Below are positions 43,924 to 57,370 of a DNA stretch of 64,000 nucleotides, piece by piece. The stretch comes from Sodalis ligni (GTDB taxonomy: Bacteria > Pseudomonadota > Gammaproteobacteria > Enterobacterales > Enterobacteriaceae). The DNA is taken from assembly GCF_016865525.2 (NCBI RefSeq), contig NZ_CP075169.1, positions 4,960,337-5,024,336 of the forward strand, written 5' to 3'. Both the position numbers and the translations under genes were made by a program. The notes under the pieces are model-generated. The model saw only the letters and a list, made by a program, of their open reading frames with translations, was not told the origin of the DNA and did not search any database. Position 1 is the first letter of the stretch. Each line of letters starts with the position of its first letter.

Positions 43924-44690
43924 GCCCACCCCTTGAAATCCCATACCGCCATCGCCAGGACGATACCGATACAGATAGAGAGCGTCAGCAGGCTGGCCAT
44001 GGTCCAGCGCGCCAAACCGGTGTTGACATGGCCTTTGAACATATCCGCCACCGCATTGATCAACGGAAAGCCCGGCACCAGCAGCAGAACGCTCGCGGGC
44101 ATCGCCACCAGCGACGTGTCGTGGAATACCGGCAAACGCATTAACAAACCCGAAGCGGAGGTGGCGACAAACGCGGTGATGCAAAAATTAATCAGAGGGT
44201 TCATTTGCCGCGCGGTCAGCAGTTGACGGACATACATGGCCAGGCCGCTGGCGCACAGGGTGACGGCGAACGCATCCCAGCCGCCGCCGTTGAGCCGGCT
44301 AAAGCAGCCGCAGGATAAACCGACCACACAGACCATCAGCCAGCGCGGATAACGCAGCGGCCGAATATTTCCCAGCCGCTTGGCCACATCCTCCGCATCC
44401 AGTAAATGGTGCTCAGCCATGATGACGATATGCTGCACCTGGGTGACAACATGCATATTGATGCCGCGATCGTTATTTTTACGGGTTGACGTCAGGCAAA
44501 AGTCTTTGTTAATGGTGGTCAGCACCACGGCATTGGCGGAAATGGAGCTTTCCACCCGCTCTACTCCCAGCGCCAGCCCCAGCCGGGTGGATAGCTGCTC
44601 CACCAGCATGCTTTCAGCGCCATGCTGCAGCAATAATATCGCGCACTCGATACAGAGCCGGGTAATAACCCGCTGGTGGTCCTCTGACAT
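43920..44690 (-). CDS. yjjP: ThrE-family exporter subunit YjjP
   Basis: YjjP is the longer half of the YjjPB inner-membrane exporter. Starting at [20 protein letters not shown] the product is 256 residues, the E. coli length. A cytoplasmic N-terminal domain ([40 protein letters not shown]) precedes five hydrophobic segments including [20 protein letters not shown]. In-frame ATGs at 44708 and 44777 allow longer forms and the ribosome sites do not discriminate well; the start is chosen by homology. In E. coli this pair maps at 99 min; here it lies between folA and carB. Confidence 0.92.
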   Translation of the reverse strand: MSEDHQRVITRLCIECAILLLQHGAESMLVEQLSTRLGLALGVERVESSISANAVVLTTINKDFCLTSTRKNNDRGINMHVVTQVQHIVIMAEHHLLDAEDVAKRLGNIRPLRYPRWLMVCVVGLSCGCFSRLNGGGWDAFAVTLCASGLAMYVRQLLTARQMNPLINFCITAFVATSASGLLMRLPVFHDTSLVAMPASVLLLVPGFPLINAVADMFKGHVNTGLARWTMASLLTLSICIGIVLAMAVWDFKGWA

Positions 44691-44869
44691 TTCCTTAACC
44701 GTTGCCATGCCCTGCCATACCCCGAGTGCCTCAGCCCAAAGAGGCTGTTTAATAACACGTAAAAAATCCGCCAGCAAGCCTTTGTTAGGACGACAATCAG
44801 GACCGCATTCCAGGACAGACCCGCCCGAACCGCAAGAGGACGGAAACCTGTCGGCTTGCGGCCCGGCTA

Positions 44870-47800
44870 TCAGGCTTTATTGAGCTGAAGGTGCATCTCC
44901 TGCACGGAAATAACCCGCTCGGTGGGGTCTGAATTCAGCGACATGGCGGTAGCGAAACCACCGTTCATGGTGGTGTCGTAATGCACCTTGTACTGTAGCG
45001 CGCTGCGCCGGATCAGCTTGGAATCCGCAATGGCCTGACGGCCGGCGGTGGTATTGACGATATAGCTGTATTCGCCGTTTTTGATGCGGTCCTGGATATG
45101 GGGGCGCCCTTCATGGACCTTATTCACCAGCCGGGGATTGATGCCCGCCTCCCCCAGCACGACCGCGGTACCGTGGGTCGCATCCAGCTCAAAGCCGTGC
45201 TTCAGCAGTTTGGCCGCCAAATCCACCACGCGGCCTTTATCCCCTTCACGCACCGACAGCAAGGCCCGGCCGGTTTTTTTCATGTGCGACTGGCTGCCCA
45301 GCATGGCCTTGCCGAAGGCTTCGGCAAATGTCCGCCCGACGCCCATCACTTCGCCGGTAGAACGCATTTCCGGCCCGAGGATCGGGTCGACGCCCTGGAA
45401 TTTGTTAAACGGCAGCACCACTTCCTTCACCGAGTAATAAGGCGGAATAACCTCTTTGGTCACACCCTGCTGCGCCAGGGATTGTCCCACCATGACCCGG
45501 GCGGCCACCTTCGCCAACGGCACCCCGGTGGCCTTGGAGACAAACGGCACGGTGCGCGCGGCGCGGGGGTTCACCTCGATGAGATAGACTTCGTTGGCCT
45601 TGACGGCGAACTGCACATTCATCAGGCCGCGGACCCGCAGCTCAAACGCCAGCTTCTCCACCTGGCGGCGCATGACATTCTGAATTTCCTGGCTAAGGGT
45701 ATAACACGGCAGCGAACAGGCCGAGTCGCCGGAGTGCACCCCCGCCTGCTCGATATGCTCCATGATGCCGCCGATAAGCACCTGCTCGCCGTCGCAAATG
45801 GCGTCCACATCCACTTCCACCGCATCGTCCAGGAACCGGTCAAGCAATACCGGGGCATCGTTGGACACGCTGACCGCGGTTTGAAAATAGCGCAGCAGAT
45901 CCACATCGTCATAGACGATTTCCATCGCCCGGCCGCCCAGGACATAGGAGGGCCGCACCACCAGCGGATAACCGATGGTGGCCGCTTTTTCCACCGCCTG
46001 ATCGATGGTGGTCACCGTGGCGTTGGCCGGCTGCTTGAGACCCAACCTTTCCACCGCCTGCTGAAAACGGGCGCGATCTTCGGCGCGGTCAATGGCATCC
46101 GGACTGGTGCCGATAATCGGCACGCCGGCGGCTTCCAGTTCACGGGCCAGTTTCAGCGGGGTCTGGCCGCCGTATTGCACGATAACGCCTTTAGGCTGCT
46201 CCACGCGCACGATTTCCAGCACATCCTCCAGGGTCACCGGTTCGAAATAAAGCCGGTCGGAGGTATCGTAATCGGTGGACACCGTTTCGGGGTTGCAGTT
46301 GACCATAATGGTCTCGTAGCCGTCTTCCCGCAGCGCCAGCGACGCGTGCACGCAGCAGTAGTCGAATTCGATACCCTGGCCGATACGGTTGGGGCCCCCC
46401 CCCAGCACCATGATCTTTTCACGATCCCGGGTCGGGTTGGATTCACACTCTTCATCGTAAGTGGAATACATATAGGCGGTATCGGTAGCGAACTCCGCCG
46501 CGCAAGTATCCACCCGCTTGTAAACCGGATGGAGATTATACTCTTCCCGCAGTTTGCGGATTTCCCCCTCCGATACGCCCGCCAGGGCGGCCAGGCGCGC
46601 ATCGGCGAACCCTTTGCGTTTGAGCCGGCGCAGGAAACCGGCGTCCAGGGCGGTAACGCCTTGCTTCGCCACCTCGTTTTCCAGCTGGACCAGTTCCTCA
46701 ATCTGCACCAGGAACCATTTATCGATATTGGTGAGATTATACACCCCGTCCACTGACAGCCCGGCGCGGAACGCATCGGCGACGTACCAGATGCGGTCAC
46801 CGCCGGCATCTTTCAGCTCGCGGCGGATTTTCGTCAGCGCCTCCGGGTCATCCAGGCTGACCTTGGGATCAAAACCGGTGGCGCCCACCTCCAGCCCGCG
46901 CAGCGCTTTTTGCAGCGACTCCTGCTGGGTGCGGCCGATGGCCATGACTTCCCCTACGGATTTCATCTGGGTGGTCAGCCGATCGTTGGCCCCGGCGAAT
47001 TTCTCGAAGTTGAAGCGGGGTATCTTGGTGACGACATAATCGATGGAGGGCTCGAAGGAGGCCGGCGTGCGTCCGCCGGTAATGTCGTTCATCAGCTCAT
47101 CCAGGGTATAACCCACCGCCAGCTTGGCGGCCACCTTGGCGATGGGGAAACCGGTGGCTTTCGACGCCAGTGCGGATGAGCGGGATACGCGCGGATTCAT
47201 TTCGATAATAATCAGCCGGCCGTTTTCCGGATTCACCGAGAACTGCACGTTCGATCCGCCGGTTTCCACGCCGATTTCACGCAGTACCGCCATGGAGGCG
47301 TTACGCATGATTTGATACTCTTTGTCGGTGAGGGTCTGCGCCGGCGCGACGGTAATGGAATCGCCGGTGTGGATGCCCATGGCGTCCATATTTTCAATGG
47401 AGCAGACGATAATGCAGTTGTCGTTTTTGTCCCGCACCACCTCCATCTCATACTCTTTCCAGCCAATGAGCGACTCATCGATCAGCAGTTCGGTGGTGGG
47501 GGAGAGATCGAGGCCGCGTTCGCAGATTTCCTCGAACTCTTCCCGATTGTAGGCAATACCGCCGCCGGAGCCGCCCATGGTAAAGGAAGGGCGGATAATA
47601 CAGGGGAACCCCACGTCGGCGGCCACCGCCAGCGCTTCTTCCATATTATGGGCAATGCCGGAACGGGCGGTTTCCAGGCCGATTTTTTTCATGGCCTGGT
47701 CAAAGCGGCGCCGATCCTCCGCTTTATCAATGGCGTCGGCGGTGGCGCCTATCATGGTGACGCCGAATTCCGCCAGCACCCCTTCACGCTCCAGATCCAG

Positions 47801-48097
47801 CGCGCAGTTCAGCGCCGTCTGGCCGCCCATGGTGGGCAGTATGGCGTCGGGACGCTCTTTCTCGATGATTTTGCGCACCACTTCCCAGTGTATGGGTTCG
47901 ATATAGGTGGCATCCGCCATATCGGGGTCGGTCATGATGGTGGCCGGGTTGGAATTCACCAGCACCACCCGGTAACCTTCTTCACGCAGCGCCTTGCAGG
48001 CCTGCGCGCCGGAATAATCGAACTCGCACGCCTGGCCGATGACTATCGGGCCGGCACCCAGAATCAGGATACTGGTTAAATCTGTACGTTTTGGCAT
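44870..48097 (-). CDS. carB: Carbamoyl-phosphate synthase large subunit CarB
   Basis: CarB makes carbamoyl phosphate from bicarbonate, ATP and glutamine-derived ammonia for arginine and pyrimidine synthesis. The 1075-residue product (1073 in E. coli) shows two homologous ATP-grasp halves. The N-terminal half carries [20 protein letters not shown] and the C-terminal half [20 protein letters not shown]. Glycine-rich loops are [17 protein letters not shown] and [20 protein letters not shown]-terminal allosteric domain binds ornithine and UMP. The gene lies 14 nt downstream of carA. Confidence 0.98.
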   Translation of the reverse strand: MPKRTDLTSILILGAGPIVIGQACEFDYSGAQACKALREEGYRVVLVNSNPATIMTDPDMADATYIEPIHWEVVRKIIEKERPDAILPTMGGQTALNCALDLEREGVLAEFGVTMIGATADAIDKAEDRRRFDQAMKKIGLETARSGIAHNMEEALAVAADVGFPCIIRPSFTMGGSGGGIAYNREEFEEICERGLDLSPTTELLIDESLIGWKEYEMEVVRDKNDNCIIVCSIENMDAMGIHTGDSITVAPAQTLTDKEYQIMRNASMAVLREIGVETGGSNVQFSVNPENGRLIIIEMNPRVSRSSALASKATGFPIAKVAAKLAVGYTLDELMNDITGGRTPASFEPSIDYVVTKIPRFNFEKFAGANDRLTTQMKSVGEVMAIGRTQQESLQKALRGLEVGATGFDPKVSLDDPEALTKIRRELKDAGGDRIWYVADAFRAGLSVDGVYNLTNIDKWFLVQIEELVQLENEVAKQGVTALDAGFLRRLKRKGFADARLAALAGVSEGEIRKLREEYNLHPVYKRVDTCAAEFATDTAYMYSTYDEECESNPTRDREKIMVLGGGPNRIGQGIEFDYCCVHASLALREDGYETIMVNCNPETVSTDYDTSDRLYFEPVTLEDVLEIVRVEQPKGVIVQYGGQTPLKLARELEAAGVPIIGTSPDAIDRAEDRARFQQAVERLGLKQPANATVTTIDQAVEKAATIGYPLVVRPSYVLGGRAMEIVYDDVDLLRYFQTAVSVSNDAPVLLDRFLDDAVEVDVDAICDGEQVLIGGIMEHIEQAGVHSGDSACSLPCYTLSQEIQNVMRRQVEKLAFELRVRGLMNVQFAVKANEVYLIEVNPRAARTVPFVSKATGVPLAKVAARVMVGQSLAQQGVTKEVIPPYYSVKEVVLPFNKFQGVDPILGPEMRSTGEVMGVGRTFAEAFGKAMLGSQSHMKKTGRALLSVREGDKGRVVDLAAKLLKHGFELDATHGTAVVLGEAGINPRLVNKVHEGRPHIQDRIKNGEYSYIVNTTAGRQAIADSKLIRRSALQYKVHYDTTMNGGFATAMSLNSDPTERVISVQEMHLQLNKA

Positions 48098-48111
48098 TGC
48101 TTGGCTCCTGA

Positions 48112-49260
48112 TTATTTCGCCTGAGAACGATATGACTTAATCAATTCTATAAAGTGATCGAACAGCGGACCCGCGTCATGGGGGCCGGGGCTGGCCTCCG
48201 GGTGCCCCTGGAAGCTGAACGCCGGTTTATCGGTGCGGCAAATGCCCTGCAGCGAACCGTCGAACAGCGAGACATGAGTGACCCGCAGCGTAGGCGGCAG
48301 CGACGTTTCATCCACGGCGAAACCATGGTTCTGCGCGGTTATCATTACCCGGTTGGCGTCCAAATCCTTCACCGGATGGTTGCCGCCGTGGTGGCCGAAT
48401 TTCATTTTCAGGGTCTTGGCGCCGCTGGCCAGCGCCAGCAGCTGATGCCCCAGGCAGATGCCGAACACCGGTATGTCGGTTTCAAGAAAGGTTTTAATGG
48501 CGGCGATAGCGTAATCGCAAGGCTCCGGATCGCCGGGACCGTTCGCCAGGAAGATGCCGTCCGGGTTCATTGCCAGGACGTCCGCCGCCGGGGTCTGCGC
48601 CGGCACCACCGTCAGGCGGCAGCCGCGATCCACCAGAAGGCGCATGATATTGCGTTTTATGCCGTAATCGTAAGCCACCACATGGAACGGCAGGGAGTCG
48701 GCGCAAGCAGGGGCCGGCAGGCCGCCTTCAAGACGCCAGCTGCCCTGGGTCCAGGGATATTGTTCGGTGGTGCTGACTTCCTTTGCCAGATCCATGCCCT
48801 TCAGACCCGGGAATTGCCGCGCTTTTTGCAGCGCCAGCCCGGCATCGGGAGCATCGCCTGCGATGATACAGCCGTTTTGCGCCCCTTTTTCCCGCAGCAG
48901 CCGGGTCAGCTTACGCGTATCGATATCGGCGATGCCCACTACGTTATTCTTTTTAAGATAGTCAGACAGGGAGCCGGTGCTGCGGAAATTGCTCGCTATC
49001 AGCGGCAAGTCCCGGATAACCAGGCCCTCGGCCTGAATGCAGGAGGATTCTTCATCTTCTGGATTGGTGCCGACATTGCCGATATGGGGATAAGTGAGAG
49101 TAACGATTTGGCGGGAGTAGGAGGGATCGGTGAGAATTTCTTGATATCCGGTCATCGAGGTGTTGAAGACCACTTCCCCCACTGCCGTACCCTCTGCCCC
49201 GATGGCCCGACCGTGGAATTGGGTTCCGTCTTCCAGAACCAATAGCGCTGACTTTATCAA
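48112..49260 (-). CDS. carA: Carbamoyl-phosphate synthase small subunit CarA (TTG start)
   Basis: CarA is the glutamine amidotransferase subunit that releases ammonia for CarB. A TTG start at 49260 ([20 protein letters not shown]) gives 382 residues, exactly as in E. coli, which also uses TTG. The ribosome site GGAGG lies 5 nt upstream. An ATG nine codons earlier (49287) lies inside the ArgR operator region and is unlikely. The class I amidotransferase triad is visible: Cys in [15 protein letters not shown], and His and Glu in [13 protein letters not shown]. Confidence 0.96.
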   Translation of the reverse strand: MIKSALLVLEDGTQFHGRAIGAEGTAVGEVVFNTSMTGYQEILTDPSYSRQIVTLTYPHIGNVGTNPEDEESSCIQAEGLVIRDLPLIASNFRSTGSLSDYLKKNNVVGIADIDTRKLTRLLREKGAQNGCIIAGDAPDAGLALQKARQFPGLKGMDLAKEVSTTEQYPWTQGSWRLEGGLPAPACADSLPFHVVAYDYGIKRNIMRLLVDRGCRLTVVPAQTPAADVLAMNPDGIFLANGPGDPEPCDYAIAAIKTFLETDIPVFGICLGHQLLALASGAKTLKMKFGHHGGNHPVKDLDANRVMITAQNHGFAVDETSLPPTLRVTHVSLFDGSLQGICRTDKPAFSFQGHPEASPGPHDAGPLFDHFIELIKSYRSQAK

Positions 49261-49274
49261 AACACCCTCCAAGG

Positions 49275-49309
49275 AATATTCAGTCATTGTATTTGCATAT
49301 TAATTCAGA
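49275..49309 (-). promoter_or_regulatory. Tandem ArgR boxes at the proximal carAB promoter
   Basis: On the minus strand TCTGAATTAATATGCAAAT (49291-49309) matches the 18-bp ARG box with about one mismatch. A second, weaker box including GACTGAATATT adjoins it (49275-49292). The arrangement and much of the sequence equal the E. coli carAB P2 operator, where ArgR represses. Confidence 0.8.
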
Positions 49310-49482
49310 TTTAACGGTCTAAATCAATGCAAAAACACCTTCAAGGTGGATTTTTGGCAAATTGGGCGCATTTTAATGATGCATAGGGCACTTGTCTACC
49401 CCGCAACAATAATTCATTCAATTAATCGTCATTTCACCTATTAAGCAGAGCGAACCGGTTAAAAAGCACTGTAAAAGAGCAA

Positions 49483-49498
49483 AAGTAATCGGTTGCCT
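49483..49498 (-). promoter_or_regulatory. PurR operator upstream of carAB
   Basis: AGGCAACCGATTACTT on the minus strand fits the PurR consensus ANGCAANCGNTTNCNT at every defined position. It lies about 220 nt upstream of carA, where purine control of the distal carAB promoter is known in E. coli. Confidence 0.75.
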
Positions 49499-49527
49499 GA
49501 CAAAACAGGGAATATCAATGAAGCATT

Positions 49528-49555
49528 TTCCCGCCAGGAACGTTTTTGGCGGGAA
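49528..49555. other. Perfect 9-bp inverted repeat in the carA-dapB gap
   Basis: TTCCCGCCA and TGGCGGGAA flank a 10-nt loop. It could act as a weak terminator for dapB on the minus strand, although only AAAATG follows. The rest of 49310-49722 is AT-rich control sequence for carAB without a gene. Confidence 0.5.
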
Positions 49556-49722
49556 CGCGAAGGTTTTAATGAAAAATACTTCTTAAAAACGCTATTTATA
49601 ACGATTTTGATGAAAAAAAACAGGTAAGCGTATATTTTTAAAAAATTTTAAAAATGGCCAAATATATCTTATTAAAATCATAGGCATAAAAATACATCAT
49701 TCGCATATATATTTTTTTCTGT

Positions 49723-50934
<1,212 letters not shown>

Positions 50935-51885
50935 TTATTCCACAATCTGCACTTTTACCCGCAGTTCTTTCGGCACTTCGAACACGATATTCTCTTCCCG
51001 TCCCTGGCGCTCCTCGACATCTACGCCGCCCAAGGCACGTAAACGCTCAATCACCGCCTTCACCAGCACATCCGGTGCAGAGGCCCCGGCGGTCACGCCC
51101 ACCACCGCCATGCCCCGCAGCCAGCTCTCCTGGATATCCGCGGCGGTATCGATGAGATAGGCCGGCTTACCCGCCCGTTGGGCCAGTTCCGCCAGCCGGT
51201 TGGAGTTGGAGGAGTTTCTTGAGCCCACCACCAGCACGATGTCCGCCTCGGACGCCAAGTCTCGCACTGCTTCCTGGCGATTGGTGGTGGCGTAGCAGAT
51301 ATCGTCCTTACGTGGGCCGATGATCTGGGGAAAGCGTCCACGCAGAGCATCGATAACCTCGGAGGTATCGTCGACGGAAAGCGTGGTCTGGGTCATGAAC
51401 GTGAGATTGGCCTCGTCCTTGACCTGCAGCTTGCGGACATCCGCCGGCGATTCCACCAGATACATGCCGCCCTGCGGATTGCTGTATTGCCCCATGGTGC
51501 CTTCCACTTCAGGATGCCCGGCATGGCCGATGAGAATCGCCTCAGTGCCTTTGCGGCTGGCGCGCGCCACCTCCATATGCACCTTGGTCACCAGGGGACA
51601 GGTGGCGTCGAATACCGTCAGATCCCGATTCTTCGCCTCGTTGCGCACCGCCTGCGATACGCCGTGGGCGGAAAAAATCAGTATGGAGCCGTCCGGCACT
51701 TCATCGATTTGTTCAATGAAGATCGCGCCGCCGGCGCGCAGCGCATCCACCACATAGCGGTTGTGCACTACTTCATGGCGGACATAGATGGGGGCGCCGT
51801 AGATTTCCAGCGCCCGCTCCACAATACTGATTGCCCGGTCGACACCGGCGCAGAATCCGCGGGGGTTAGCCAGCAATATGCGCAT
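50935..51885 (-). CDS. ispH: 4-hydroxy-3-methylbut-2-enyl diphosphate reductase IspH
   Basis: IspH is the [4Fe-4S] enzyme of the last MEP-pathway step, giving IPP and DMAPP. From [20 protein letters not shown] the product is 316 residues, as in E. coli. The three cluster cysteines lie in [23 protein letters not shown] and [12 protein letters not shown]; the catalytic Glu is in the [11 protein letters not shown] region. The frame extends upstream into fkpB without homology. It overlaps the fkpB 3' end by 20 nt and is the last gene of the ribF-ileS-lspA-fkpB-ispH operon. Confidence 0.97.
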   Translation of the reverse strand: MRILLANPRGFCAGVDRAISIVERALEIYGAPIYVRHEVVHNRYVVDALRAGGAIFIEQIDEVPDGSILIFSAHGVSQAVRNEAKNRDLTVFDATCPLVTKVHMEVARASRKGTEAILIGHAGHPEVEGTMGQYSNPQGGMYLVESPADVRKLQVKDEANLTFMTQTTLSVDDTSEVIDALRGRFPQIIGPRKDDICYATTNRQEAVRDLASEADIVLVVGSRNSSNSNRLAELAQRAGKPAYLIDTAADIQESWLRGMAVVGVTAGASAPDVLVKAVIERLRALGGVDVEERQGREENIVFEVPKELRVKVQIVE

Positions 51886-52339
51886 TTTTATCCTCCTCCT
51901 GCTCCGGATCGATAGCCAAGACATCGATATCAAAATAAACCCGGCGGCCGGCCAGCGGATTGTTGAAATCCACCGTGACGGATTCATCCGTCACCGCCAG
52001 GACCACCCCAGGCATTTCATTACCGTTCATGGCGGTAAACAGCATGATGGTGCCCGCTTCCGGCACGCCGGTATCCAGAAAATCCCGCGGCGAGAAAAAT
52101 TGGACCAAATCGGGATTCGAGGGCCCGAACGCCTCTTCGGGACCCAGGGAAAAGGATTTTTTATCCCCCACCCGCAATCCCAGCAGCGCCTGCTCCAACC
52201 CCTTCGACAGGCTCTGATCCCCCAGGCGGAACAGCGCCGGTTTATTCTCCCGGCGAGTGGATTCCGCCAGGGTACCGTCCTCAAGCTTGAGATCGAAATG
52301 CAACAGCACCGCGCTGTCGGACTGCACCTGTTCGGTCAT
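51866..52339 (-). CDS. fkpB: FKBP-type peptidyl-prolyl isomerase FkpB (SlpA-like)
   Basis: FkpB is a cytoplasmic FKBP-type prolyl isomerase/chaperone with an inserted flap domain. Starting at [20 protein letters not shown] the product is 157 residues (149 in E. coli). It shows [20 protein letters not shown], the flap region, and [19 protein letters not shown]. It starts 5 nt after lspA and overlaps ispH, so it is in the same operon. The C-terminus ([10 protein letters not shown]) is slightly longer than in E. coli. Confidence 0.95.
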   Translation of the reverse strand: MTEQVQSDSAVLLHFDLKLEDGTLAESTRRENKPALFRLGDQSLSKGLEQALLGLRVGDKKSFSLGPEEAFGPSNPDLVQFFSPRDFLDTGVPEAGTIMLFTAMNGNEMPGVVLAVTDESVTVDFNNPLAGRRVYFDIDVLAIDPEQEEDKNAHIAG

Positions 52340-52344
52340 GATAC

Positions 52345-52851
52345 TCAGCCTTTCTGCTTGGCGGCCCGATCGGAAGGGCGGAAGAACCCTTCCAGCACGA
52401 TCAATACCGCACCGATACAAATGGCGGAATCCGCCACATTGAACGTCGGCCAGTGCCATTCATTGACATAGACGTCAATAAAGTCAATCACCACGCCGTG
52501 CACCAGCCGATCGGACAGGTTGCCCAACGCGCCGCCGATAATCAGGGCATAGGCGCAGTTGGACATCCGTTGCCGATAATCCGACCGGTACATCATAAAC
52601 AGCAGCGCAATGGCGATAACCAGGGCAATCAGCGCAAACAGCCAGCGCTGCCAGCCGCCTTTATCCGCCAGGAAGCTGAAGGCCGCGCCGAAATTCTGTG
52701 CATAGAAAAAATTCACAGAGGGTATGATCGCCATCGTTTCATGCAGCATAAAGTGCGTCATAATCCACTGCTTGGTGCCAAGATCAATGACCAGTACCAC
52801 TACCGCCAGCCACAGCCAGCGCAATCCGGTTGACATCAGGGGTGTTTTCAT
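52345..52851 (-). CDS. lspA: Lipoprotein signal peptidase LspA
   Basis: LspA removes the signal peptide from diacylated prolipoproteins in the inner membrane. The 168-residue product (164 in E. coli) has four membrane segments and both catalytic aspartates, in [20 protein letters not shown] and [12 protein letters not shown]. It overlaps ileS by a single base and is followed by fkpB. Confidence 0.97.
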   Translation of the reverse strand: MKTPLMSTGLRWLWLAVVVLVIDLGTKQWIMTHFMLHETMAIIPSVNFFYAQNFGAAFSFLADKGGWQRWLFALIALVIAIALLFMMYRSDYRQRMSNCAYALIIGGALGNLSDRLVHGVVIDFIDVYVNEWHWPTFNVADSAICIGAVLIVLEGFFRPSDRAAKQKG

Positions 52852-55667
52852 CAGACAAACTTACGCTCTTCGCCGGCGCCCGCCACATTGGTGACGCAGC
52901 GGCCGCAGATTTCCGGATGTTCGGGGTCGGCGCCGATATCCGTCTCAAAATGCCAACAGCGGGGACACTTCCGGCCCTCGGCATTCGCCAGTGCAATTTT
53001 CAGCCCTTTCAGGCCTTCGGCCTGCAGGGCATCATCGCCCGCCGCGCCGTAATCCGCCACTTCCGCCCGGGACGTCAACAGGGCGAAATAGAGCTCCTCT
53101 CCCAGGGCGCTCAGGGTCGGCGCCAGGGACTCATCGGCGTACAGGATGACGCTGGCCTCCAGGGAACCGCCGATACGCTTATCGGCACGGGCCTGCTCCA
53201 GCACTTTATTCACTTCGCCGCGTACTTTCAGCACCTGCTCCCAGTAAGCATCGTTCATGGTCTCGCCTTCGTCCAGCCCGAACAGGCCGTCATACCACTC
53301 TTCAGTAAAGACGTACTGCTGGCGTTTTCCGGGCATAAAGCTCCAGATCTCGTCGGCGGTAAAGGAGAGAATCGGCGCCATCCAGCGCACCAGCGCCTCG
53401 GCGATATGGTACAGGGCGGTTTGGCAGCTGCGGCGGGCGATACTGTCTGCCTTGGTGGTGTACTGCCGGTCCTTGATGATATCAAGATAGAAAGAGCCCA
53501 TTTCCACCGAGCAGAACTGCATCATGCGCTGCACGACGTTATGCAGGTCATAGCTGTCGTAGGCGGCGATAATGTCGGCCTGAGCCGCCTGCGCCCGGCC
53601 CACGGCCCAGCGATCCAGCACCACCATATCTTCCGGCTTAACGCTGTGCAGCGCCGGGTCGAAGCCGTTCAGGTTGGCCAGCAGGAAGCGCGCGGTATTA
53701 CGTATGCGCCGATAGGAATCGGCGGAGCGCTTGAGGATCTCATCCGATACCGCGATTTCACCGGTATAATCGGTGGAAGCGACCCACAAGCGAAGAATAT
53801 CCGCCCCCAGCTTGTCCATCACCTGCTGCGGACTGACGGTGTTGCCGATGGATTTGGACATTTTACGGCCCTGTCCGTCGACGGTGAAGCCATGGGTCAG
53901 CACCTGGCGGTACGGGGCCCTGCCTTTCATGGCGGAGGAGATCATCAGCGATGACATAAACCAGCCGCGGTGCTGATCGGAGCCTTCCAGGTACATGTCC
54001 GGCTCGTGGCCGGCGAACTCGGGCCGCACCGCCACCACCGACGAATGGGTGGATCCCGAATCAAACCAGACATCCAGCGTATCGGGCACCTTGACATAGT
54101 CGGCCGCCTCGGCCCCCAGCAGCTCCGCCGGATCCAAATCCCACCAGGCCTGGATACCCTGCTGCTCTACCCGTTTCGCCACTTCTTCCATCAATTCCAG
54201 GGTGCGCGGATGGAGCTCCTCGGTGTTTTTATGCACGAACAGCGACATCGGCACGCCCCAGGTGCGCTGGCGCGAGATACACCAGTCGGGGCGGTTGGCC
54301 ACCATATTCTCGATGCGGGCCTGGCCCCAGGTGGGGATCCACTGCACATCCTTGATTTCCTCCAAAGAGCGCTGGCGCAGTCCCTTTTTATCCATGCTGA
54401 TAAACCACTGCGGCGTGGCGCGGAAGATAATCGGCGTCTTGTGGCGCCAGCAGTGGGGGTAGCTGTGCAGCAGTTTTTCCACATGCACCAGCGCGCCGCG
54501 GTCACGCAGCAGCTGCACTATCAAATCGTTGGCCTTGAAGACCTGTACGCCGTCCAGGCCGGGATAGGTCCCGGGCAGGAAGCAGCCGTCCGGCCCTACC
54601 GGATTGGAGACTTCCAGACCGTACTGCTGGCCGATAACATAGTCGTCCGGACCGTGGCCGGGGGCGGTATGTACCGCGCCGGTACCGGCGTCAAGCGTCA
54701 CGTGCTGCCCCAGTATCACCGGCACGTCGAATGCCATGAACGGATGCTGGAAGCGCAGCAGTTCCAGCGCGCTGCCTTTACAACTGCCCAGTACGGTCCA
54801 GTGGGTGACGCCGGCCCGCGCCATAACGCTTTCCACCAGGTCGGCGGCCAGGATCCAGTTCTGCCCGTCCACGGCCACCAGCTGGTAGTCGTAATCCGGG
54901 TGCACGGAAATTCCCCGGTCCGCGGGCAAGGTCCAGGGCGTAGTGGTCCAGATGACCAGCGACAGCGGTCCGTTCAGGGAAGAAACGCCGAATTTCGCCG
55001 CCACCGCGGCGGCATCCACGGCCTGGAACGCTACATCGATGGAAGGGGATGTGCGGTCGTAGTATTCCACCTCAGCTTCCGCCAGGGCGGAACGGCAATC
55101 GATGCACCAGTGCACCGGCTTGGCCCCTTTTTGCAAATGGCCGTTTTCGATGATTTTACCCAATGCGCGGATGATATTGGCTTCGGTGCCGAAATTCATC
55201 GTCAGATAGGGATGTTCCCAATCACCCAGCACGCCGAGACGGATAAAATCCTTTTTCTGACCGGCAACCTGTTCGGCGGCGTATTTACGGCAGGCGGCGC
55301 GAAACTCGGCGGCGCTGACCTTTTCACCCGGTTTGCCGATCAGCTGCTCAACTTTCAGTTCAATCGGCAGGCCGTGGCAGTCCCAGCCAGGCACGTAGGG
55401 CGAGTCATAGCCCATCAGCCCTTTGGATTTGATGATAATGTCTTTGAGAATCTTGTTAACCGAATGACCGATATGAATATTGCCGTTCGCATAGGGAGGG
55501 CCGTCATGCAAAATAAAGCTTTTTTTACCTTTCTTGGCACGGCGGATAATCCCGTACAGGTCCTGTTCATACCAGCGTTGCAGCATGCCAGGCTCGCGCT
55601 TGGCCAGATCGCCGCGCATCGGGAACCCTGTGTCCGGCAAATTCAGGGTATTTTTGTAATCACTCAT
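52851..55667 (-). CDS. ileS: Isoleucyl-tRNA synthetase IleS
   Basis: IleS charges tRNA-Ile and edits misactivated valine. The 938-residue product equals E. coli in length. The class I signatures are [15 protein letters not shown] (HIGH, about residue 64) and [14 protein letters not shown] (KMSKS, about residue 602). The editing domain and a C-terminal zinc site ([10 protein letters not shown] to CGRCVTNV) are intact. It starts 32 nt after ribF and overlaps lspA at the stop. Confidence 0.98.
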   Translation of the reverse strand: MSDYKNTLNLPDTGFPMRGDLAKREPGMLQRWYEQDLYGIIRRAKKGKKSFILHDGPPYANGNIHIGHSVNKILKDIIIKSKGLMGYDSPYVPGWDCHGLPIELKVEQLIGKPGEKVSAAEFRAACRKYAAEQVAGQKKDFIRLGVLGDWEHPYLTMNFGTEANIIRALGKIIENGHLQKGAKPVHWCIDCRSALAEAEVEYYDRTSPSIDVAFQAVDAAAVAAKFGVSSLNGPLSLVIWTTTPWTLPADRGISVHPDYDYQLVAVDGQNWILAADLVESVMARAGVTHWTVLGSCKGSALELLRFQHPFMAFDVPVILGQHVTLDAGTGAVHTAPGHGPDDYVIGQQYGLEVSNPVGPDGCFLPGTYPGLDGVQVFKANDLIVQLLRDRGALVHVEKLLHSYPHCWRHKTPIIFRATPQWFISMDKKGLRQRSLEEIKDVQWIPTWGQARIENMVANRPDWCISRQRTWGVPMSLFVHKNTEELHPRTLELMEEVAKRVEQQGIQAWWDLDPAELLGAEAADYVKVPDTLDVWFDSGSTHSSVVAVRPEFAGHEPDMYLEGSDQHRGWFMSSLMISSAMKGRAPYRQVLTHGFTVDGQGRKMSKSIGNTVSPQQVMDKLGADILRLWVASTDYTGEIAVSDEILKRSADSYRRIRNTARFLLANLNGFDPALHSVKPEDMVVLDRWAVGRAQAAQADIIAAYDSYDLHNVVQRMMQFCSVEMGSFYLDIIKDRQYTTKADSIARRSCQTALYHIAEALVRWMAPILSFTADEIWSFMPGKRQQYVFTEEWYDGLFGLDEGETMNDAYWEQVLKVRGEVNKVLEQARADKRIGGSLEASVILYADESLAPTLSALGEELYFALLTSRAEVADYGAAGDDALQAEGLKGLKIALANAEGRKCPRCWHFETDIGADPEHPEICGRCVTNVAGAGEERKFV

Positions 55668-55699
55668 TCGATTCTCGGTTCCGTTTTCGGTTTGAGAGT

Positions 55700-56638
55700 T
55701 TAAAAGGGCGCCGTCAGTGCGAAAAACGTCCGGCCGGTCACCACATCATTCTGGATTTGCCGCTTCAACTCATCAAGGGAGGCAAACCGTTGTTCATTAC
55801 GCAATTTAGCACGAAACACCACTTCGATATGGCGGCCGTACAGGTCCATCGACATATCCAGCAAATGGACTTCCAGCCGCGACACCAGCCCGGCCACCGT
55901 GGGTCGGGTGCCGATGTTCGCCACGCCCGGCAGCGGCATGGCCGACAGGCCCAGGACCTCCACCGCATACACGCCGTTAATGGGCGCCGGCCGCTTTTTC
56001 AGCGAGACGTTGGCGGTGGGAAATCCCAGGGTACGGCCCAGCTCGTCGCCGTGCTCCACCCGGCCGGAAATTCGGTAGGGATGGCCAAGCAGCATTTCGG
56101 CCTCGGCAAGCAGATCGGTATTCAGCGCTTCCCGTACTGCGGTGCTGCTGATACGCAAGCCGCCTTCGGTATAGGTCGCGGTGCTCATGACATCAAAACC
56201 CGCGTCGGTACCCGCCTGCTGCAAAAAGGCGTAATCACCCTCCCGGCAGGCGCCGAACCGAAAATCATCACCTACGCAAAGCAGCCTGACGCCGAGCTTG
56301 TCCACCAGCAGCCGGGAAACAAACGTCCGGGCGTCAATGGCGGCAAAATGCTGATCAAACTTCGCACAGAGTACTATGTCCACCCCGGCCTGGGCCAGGT
56401 ACTTCACTTTATCCCGCAGGCGGGTCAGCCGCGCCGGGGCGTCCCGGCCGGCAAAATGTTCTTGCGGCTGGGGCTCGAATATCATCACCATTACCGGCAG
56501 GCCTCTTTTACGGCCCTCGGACTGCAATTGCGCTATCAGCGCCTGATGCCCGCGATGAAAGCCGTCAAAATTGCCGATGGTGAGCACGCACCCGGAGTGA
56601 CGCGCCTGAAGATTATGTATGCCGCGAATAAGCTTCAT
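55700..56638 (-). CDS. ribF: Bifunctional riboflavin kinase / FAD synthetase RibF
   Basis: RibF phosphorylates riboflavin to FMN and adenylylates FMN to FAD. The 312-residue product (313 in E. coli) has the N-terminal nucleotidyltransferase motif [19 protein letters not shown] and the [10 protein letters not shown] motif. The C-terminal flavokinase domain carries [13 protein letters not shown] and [10 protein letters not shown]. It is the first gene of the ribF-ileS-lspA-fkpB-ispH operon and divergent from rpsT. Confidence 0.97.
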   Translation of the reverse strand: MKLIRGIHNLQARHSGCVLTIGNFDGFHRGHQALIAQLQSEGRKRGLPVMVMIFEPQPQEHFAGRDAPARLTRLRDKVKYLAQAGVDIVLCAKFDQHFAAIDARTFVSRLLVDKLGVRLLCVGDDFRFGACREGDYAFLQQAGTDAGFDVMSTATYTEGGLRISSTAVREALNTDLLAEAEMLLGHPYRISGRVEHGDELGRTLGFPTANVSLKKRPAPINGVYAVEVLGLSAMPLPGVANIGTRPTVAGLVSRLEVHLLDMSMDLYGRHIEVVFRAKLRNEQRFASLDELKRQIQNDVVTGRTFFALTAPF

Positions 56639-57016
56639 AGCAGGCTCAAGACAATGGAAATCGGCGGATTATACCTTGTACGGAGCCTAAGGTTAACCCG
56701 CGAATCCAATCTTTGCCCGTAACAGCGGAGAAAACCACGCTTATATTGCCCGGTCTGGTTTTTTGCGCAGGTTATTCTGCCCGGCGCGGAGTATTCCGCT
56801 CCCCGTGGCCGGGCCGCCGGGAGCGAGTCACCTTTCTTATTAACGATATGCCCACTAGATTTCATGTTGCGGCAAGGCGGCAAGGGAGAAATGACGGGTA
56901 TAATCGCTTTTTTCACTGCAAACACTGTATTCCTTGGGCTGAAACTGGTAGAATCCTGCGCCATCACATTGTAACAGGCGTTGCGTTATTGAGCGGCGCT
57001 TATTTGCACAAATCCA
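56639..57016. other. Divergent control region between ribF and rpsT
   Basis: About 380 bases that should hold the ribF promoter and an upstream rpsT promoter. Open frames at 56635-56967 (minus) and 56713-57099 (plus) show no similarity that I recognise and overlap the rpsT signals, so they are not called. Confidence 0.5.
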
Positions 57017-57045
57017 TTGACAAAAGAAGGCTGAAAGGGCATATT
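57017..57045 (+). promoter_or_regulatory. Proximal rpsT promoter
   Basis: TTGACA (57017-57022), a 17-bp spacer and CATATT (57040-57045) are followed by the GC-rich CCTCGG discriminator typical of stringently controlled ribosomal genes. The block closely resembles the E. coli rpsT P2 promoter. Confidence 0.8.
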
Positions 57046-57091
57046 CCTCGGCCTTTGAATTGTCTCATAGAACACGTTTGGGAGTTGGACC

Positions 57092-57355
57092 TTGGCTAAT
57101 ATCAAATCAGCTAAGAAACGCGCCGTACAGTCTGAGAAGCGTCGTCAGCACAATGCAAGCCGTCGCTCCATGATGCGTACCTTTGTTAAGAAGGTATACG
57201 CGGCTATCGATTCAGGTGATAAAGAAGCTGCGCAGAGTGCATTTTCTGTTATGCAGCCCCTAGTGGACCGTCAGGCCAGCAAAGGTCTGATCCACAAGAA
57301 CAAAGCAGCGCGTCATAAATCTAATCTGACCGCGCGTATCAACGCTATGCAGTAA
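57092..57355 (+). CDS. rpsT: 30S ribosomal protein S20 (TTG start)
   Basis: S20 binds the 5' and 3' minor domains of 16S rRNA in early 30S assembly. The 87-residue basic product starts [20 protein letters not shown] after an initiating TTG. The UUG start is known in E. coli, where it takes part in autogenous control of rpsT translation. GGGAG provides the ribosome site. It is monocistronic and ends at a strong terminator. Confidence 0.98.
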   Translation: MANIKSAKKRAVQSEKRRQHNASRRSMMRTFVKKVYAAIDSGDKEAAQSAFSVMQPLVDRQASKGLIHKNKAARHKSNLTARINAMQ

Positions 57356-57370
57356 GTGTTGTTATTCGTT

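Noticed and set aside
45098..46756. 552-codon plus-strand frame opposite carB
   Set aside because: Antisense shadow with His/Gln/Gly-rich low-information translation, no ribosome site, and fully inside a well-supported gene.
53970..55703. 577-codon plus-strand frame opposite ileS
   Set aside because: Antisense shadow of ileS with the same atypical composition and no independent support.
56713..57099. 128-codon gene between ribF and rpsT
   Set aside because: It overlaps the rpsT promoter and ribosome site and shows no family similarity.
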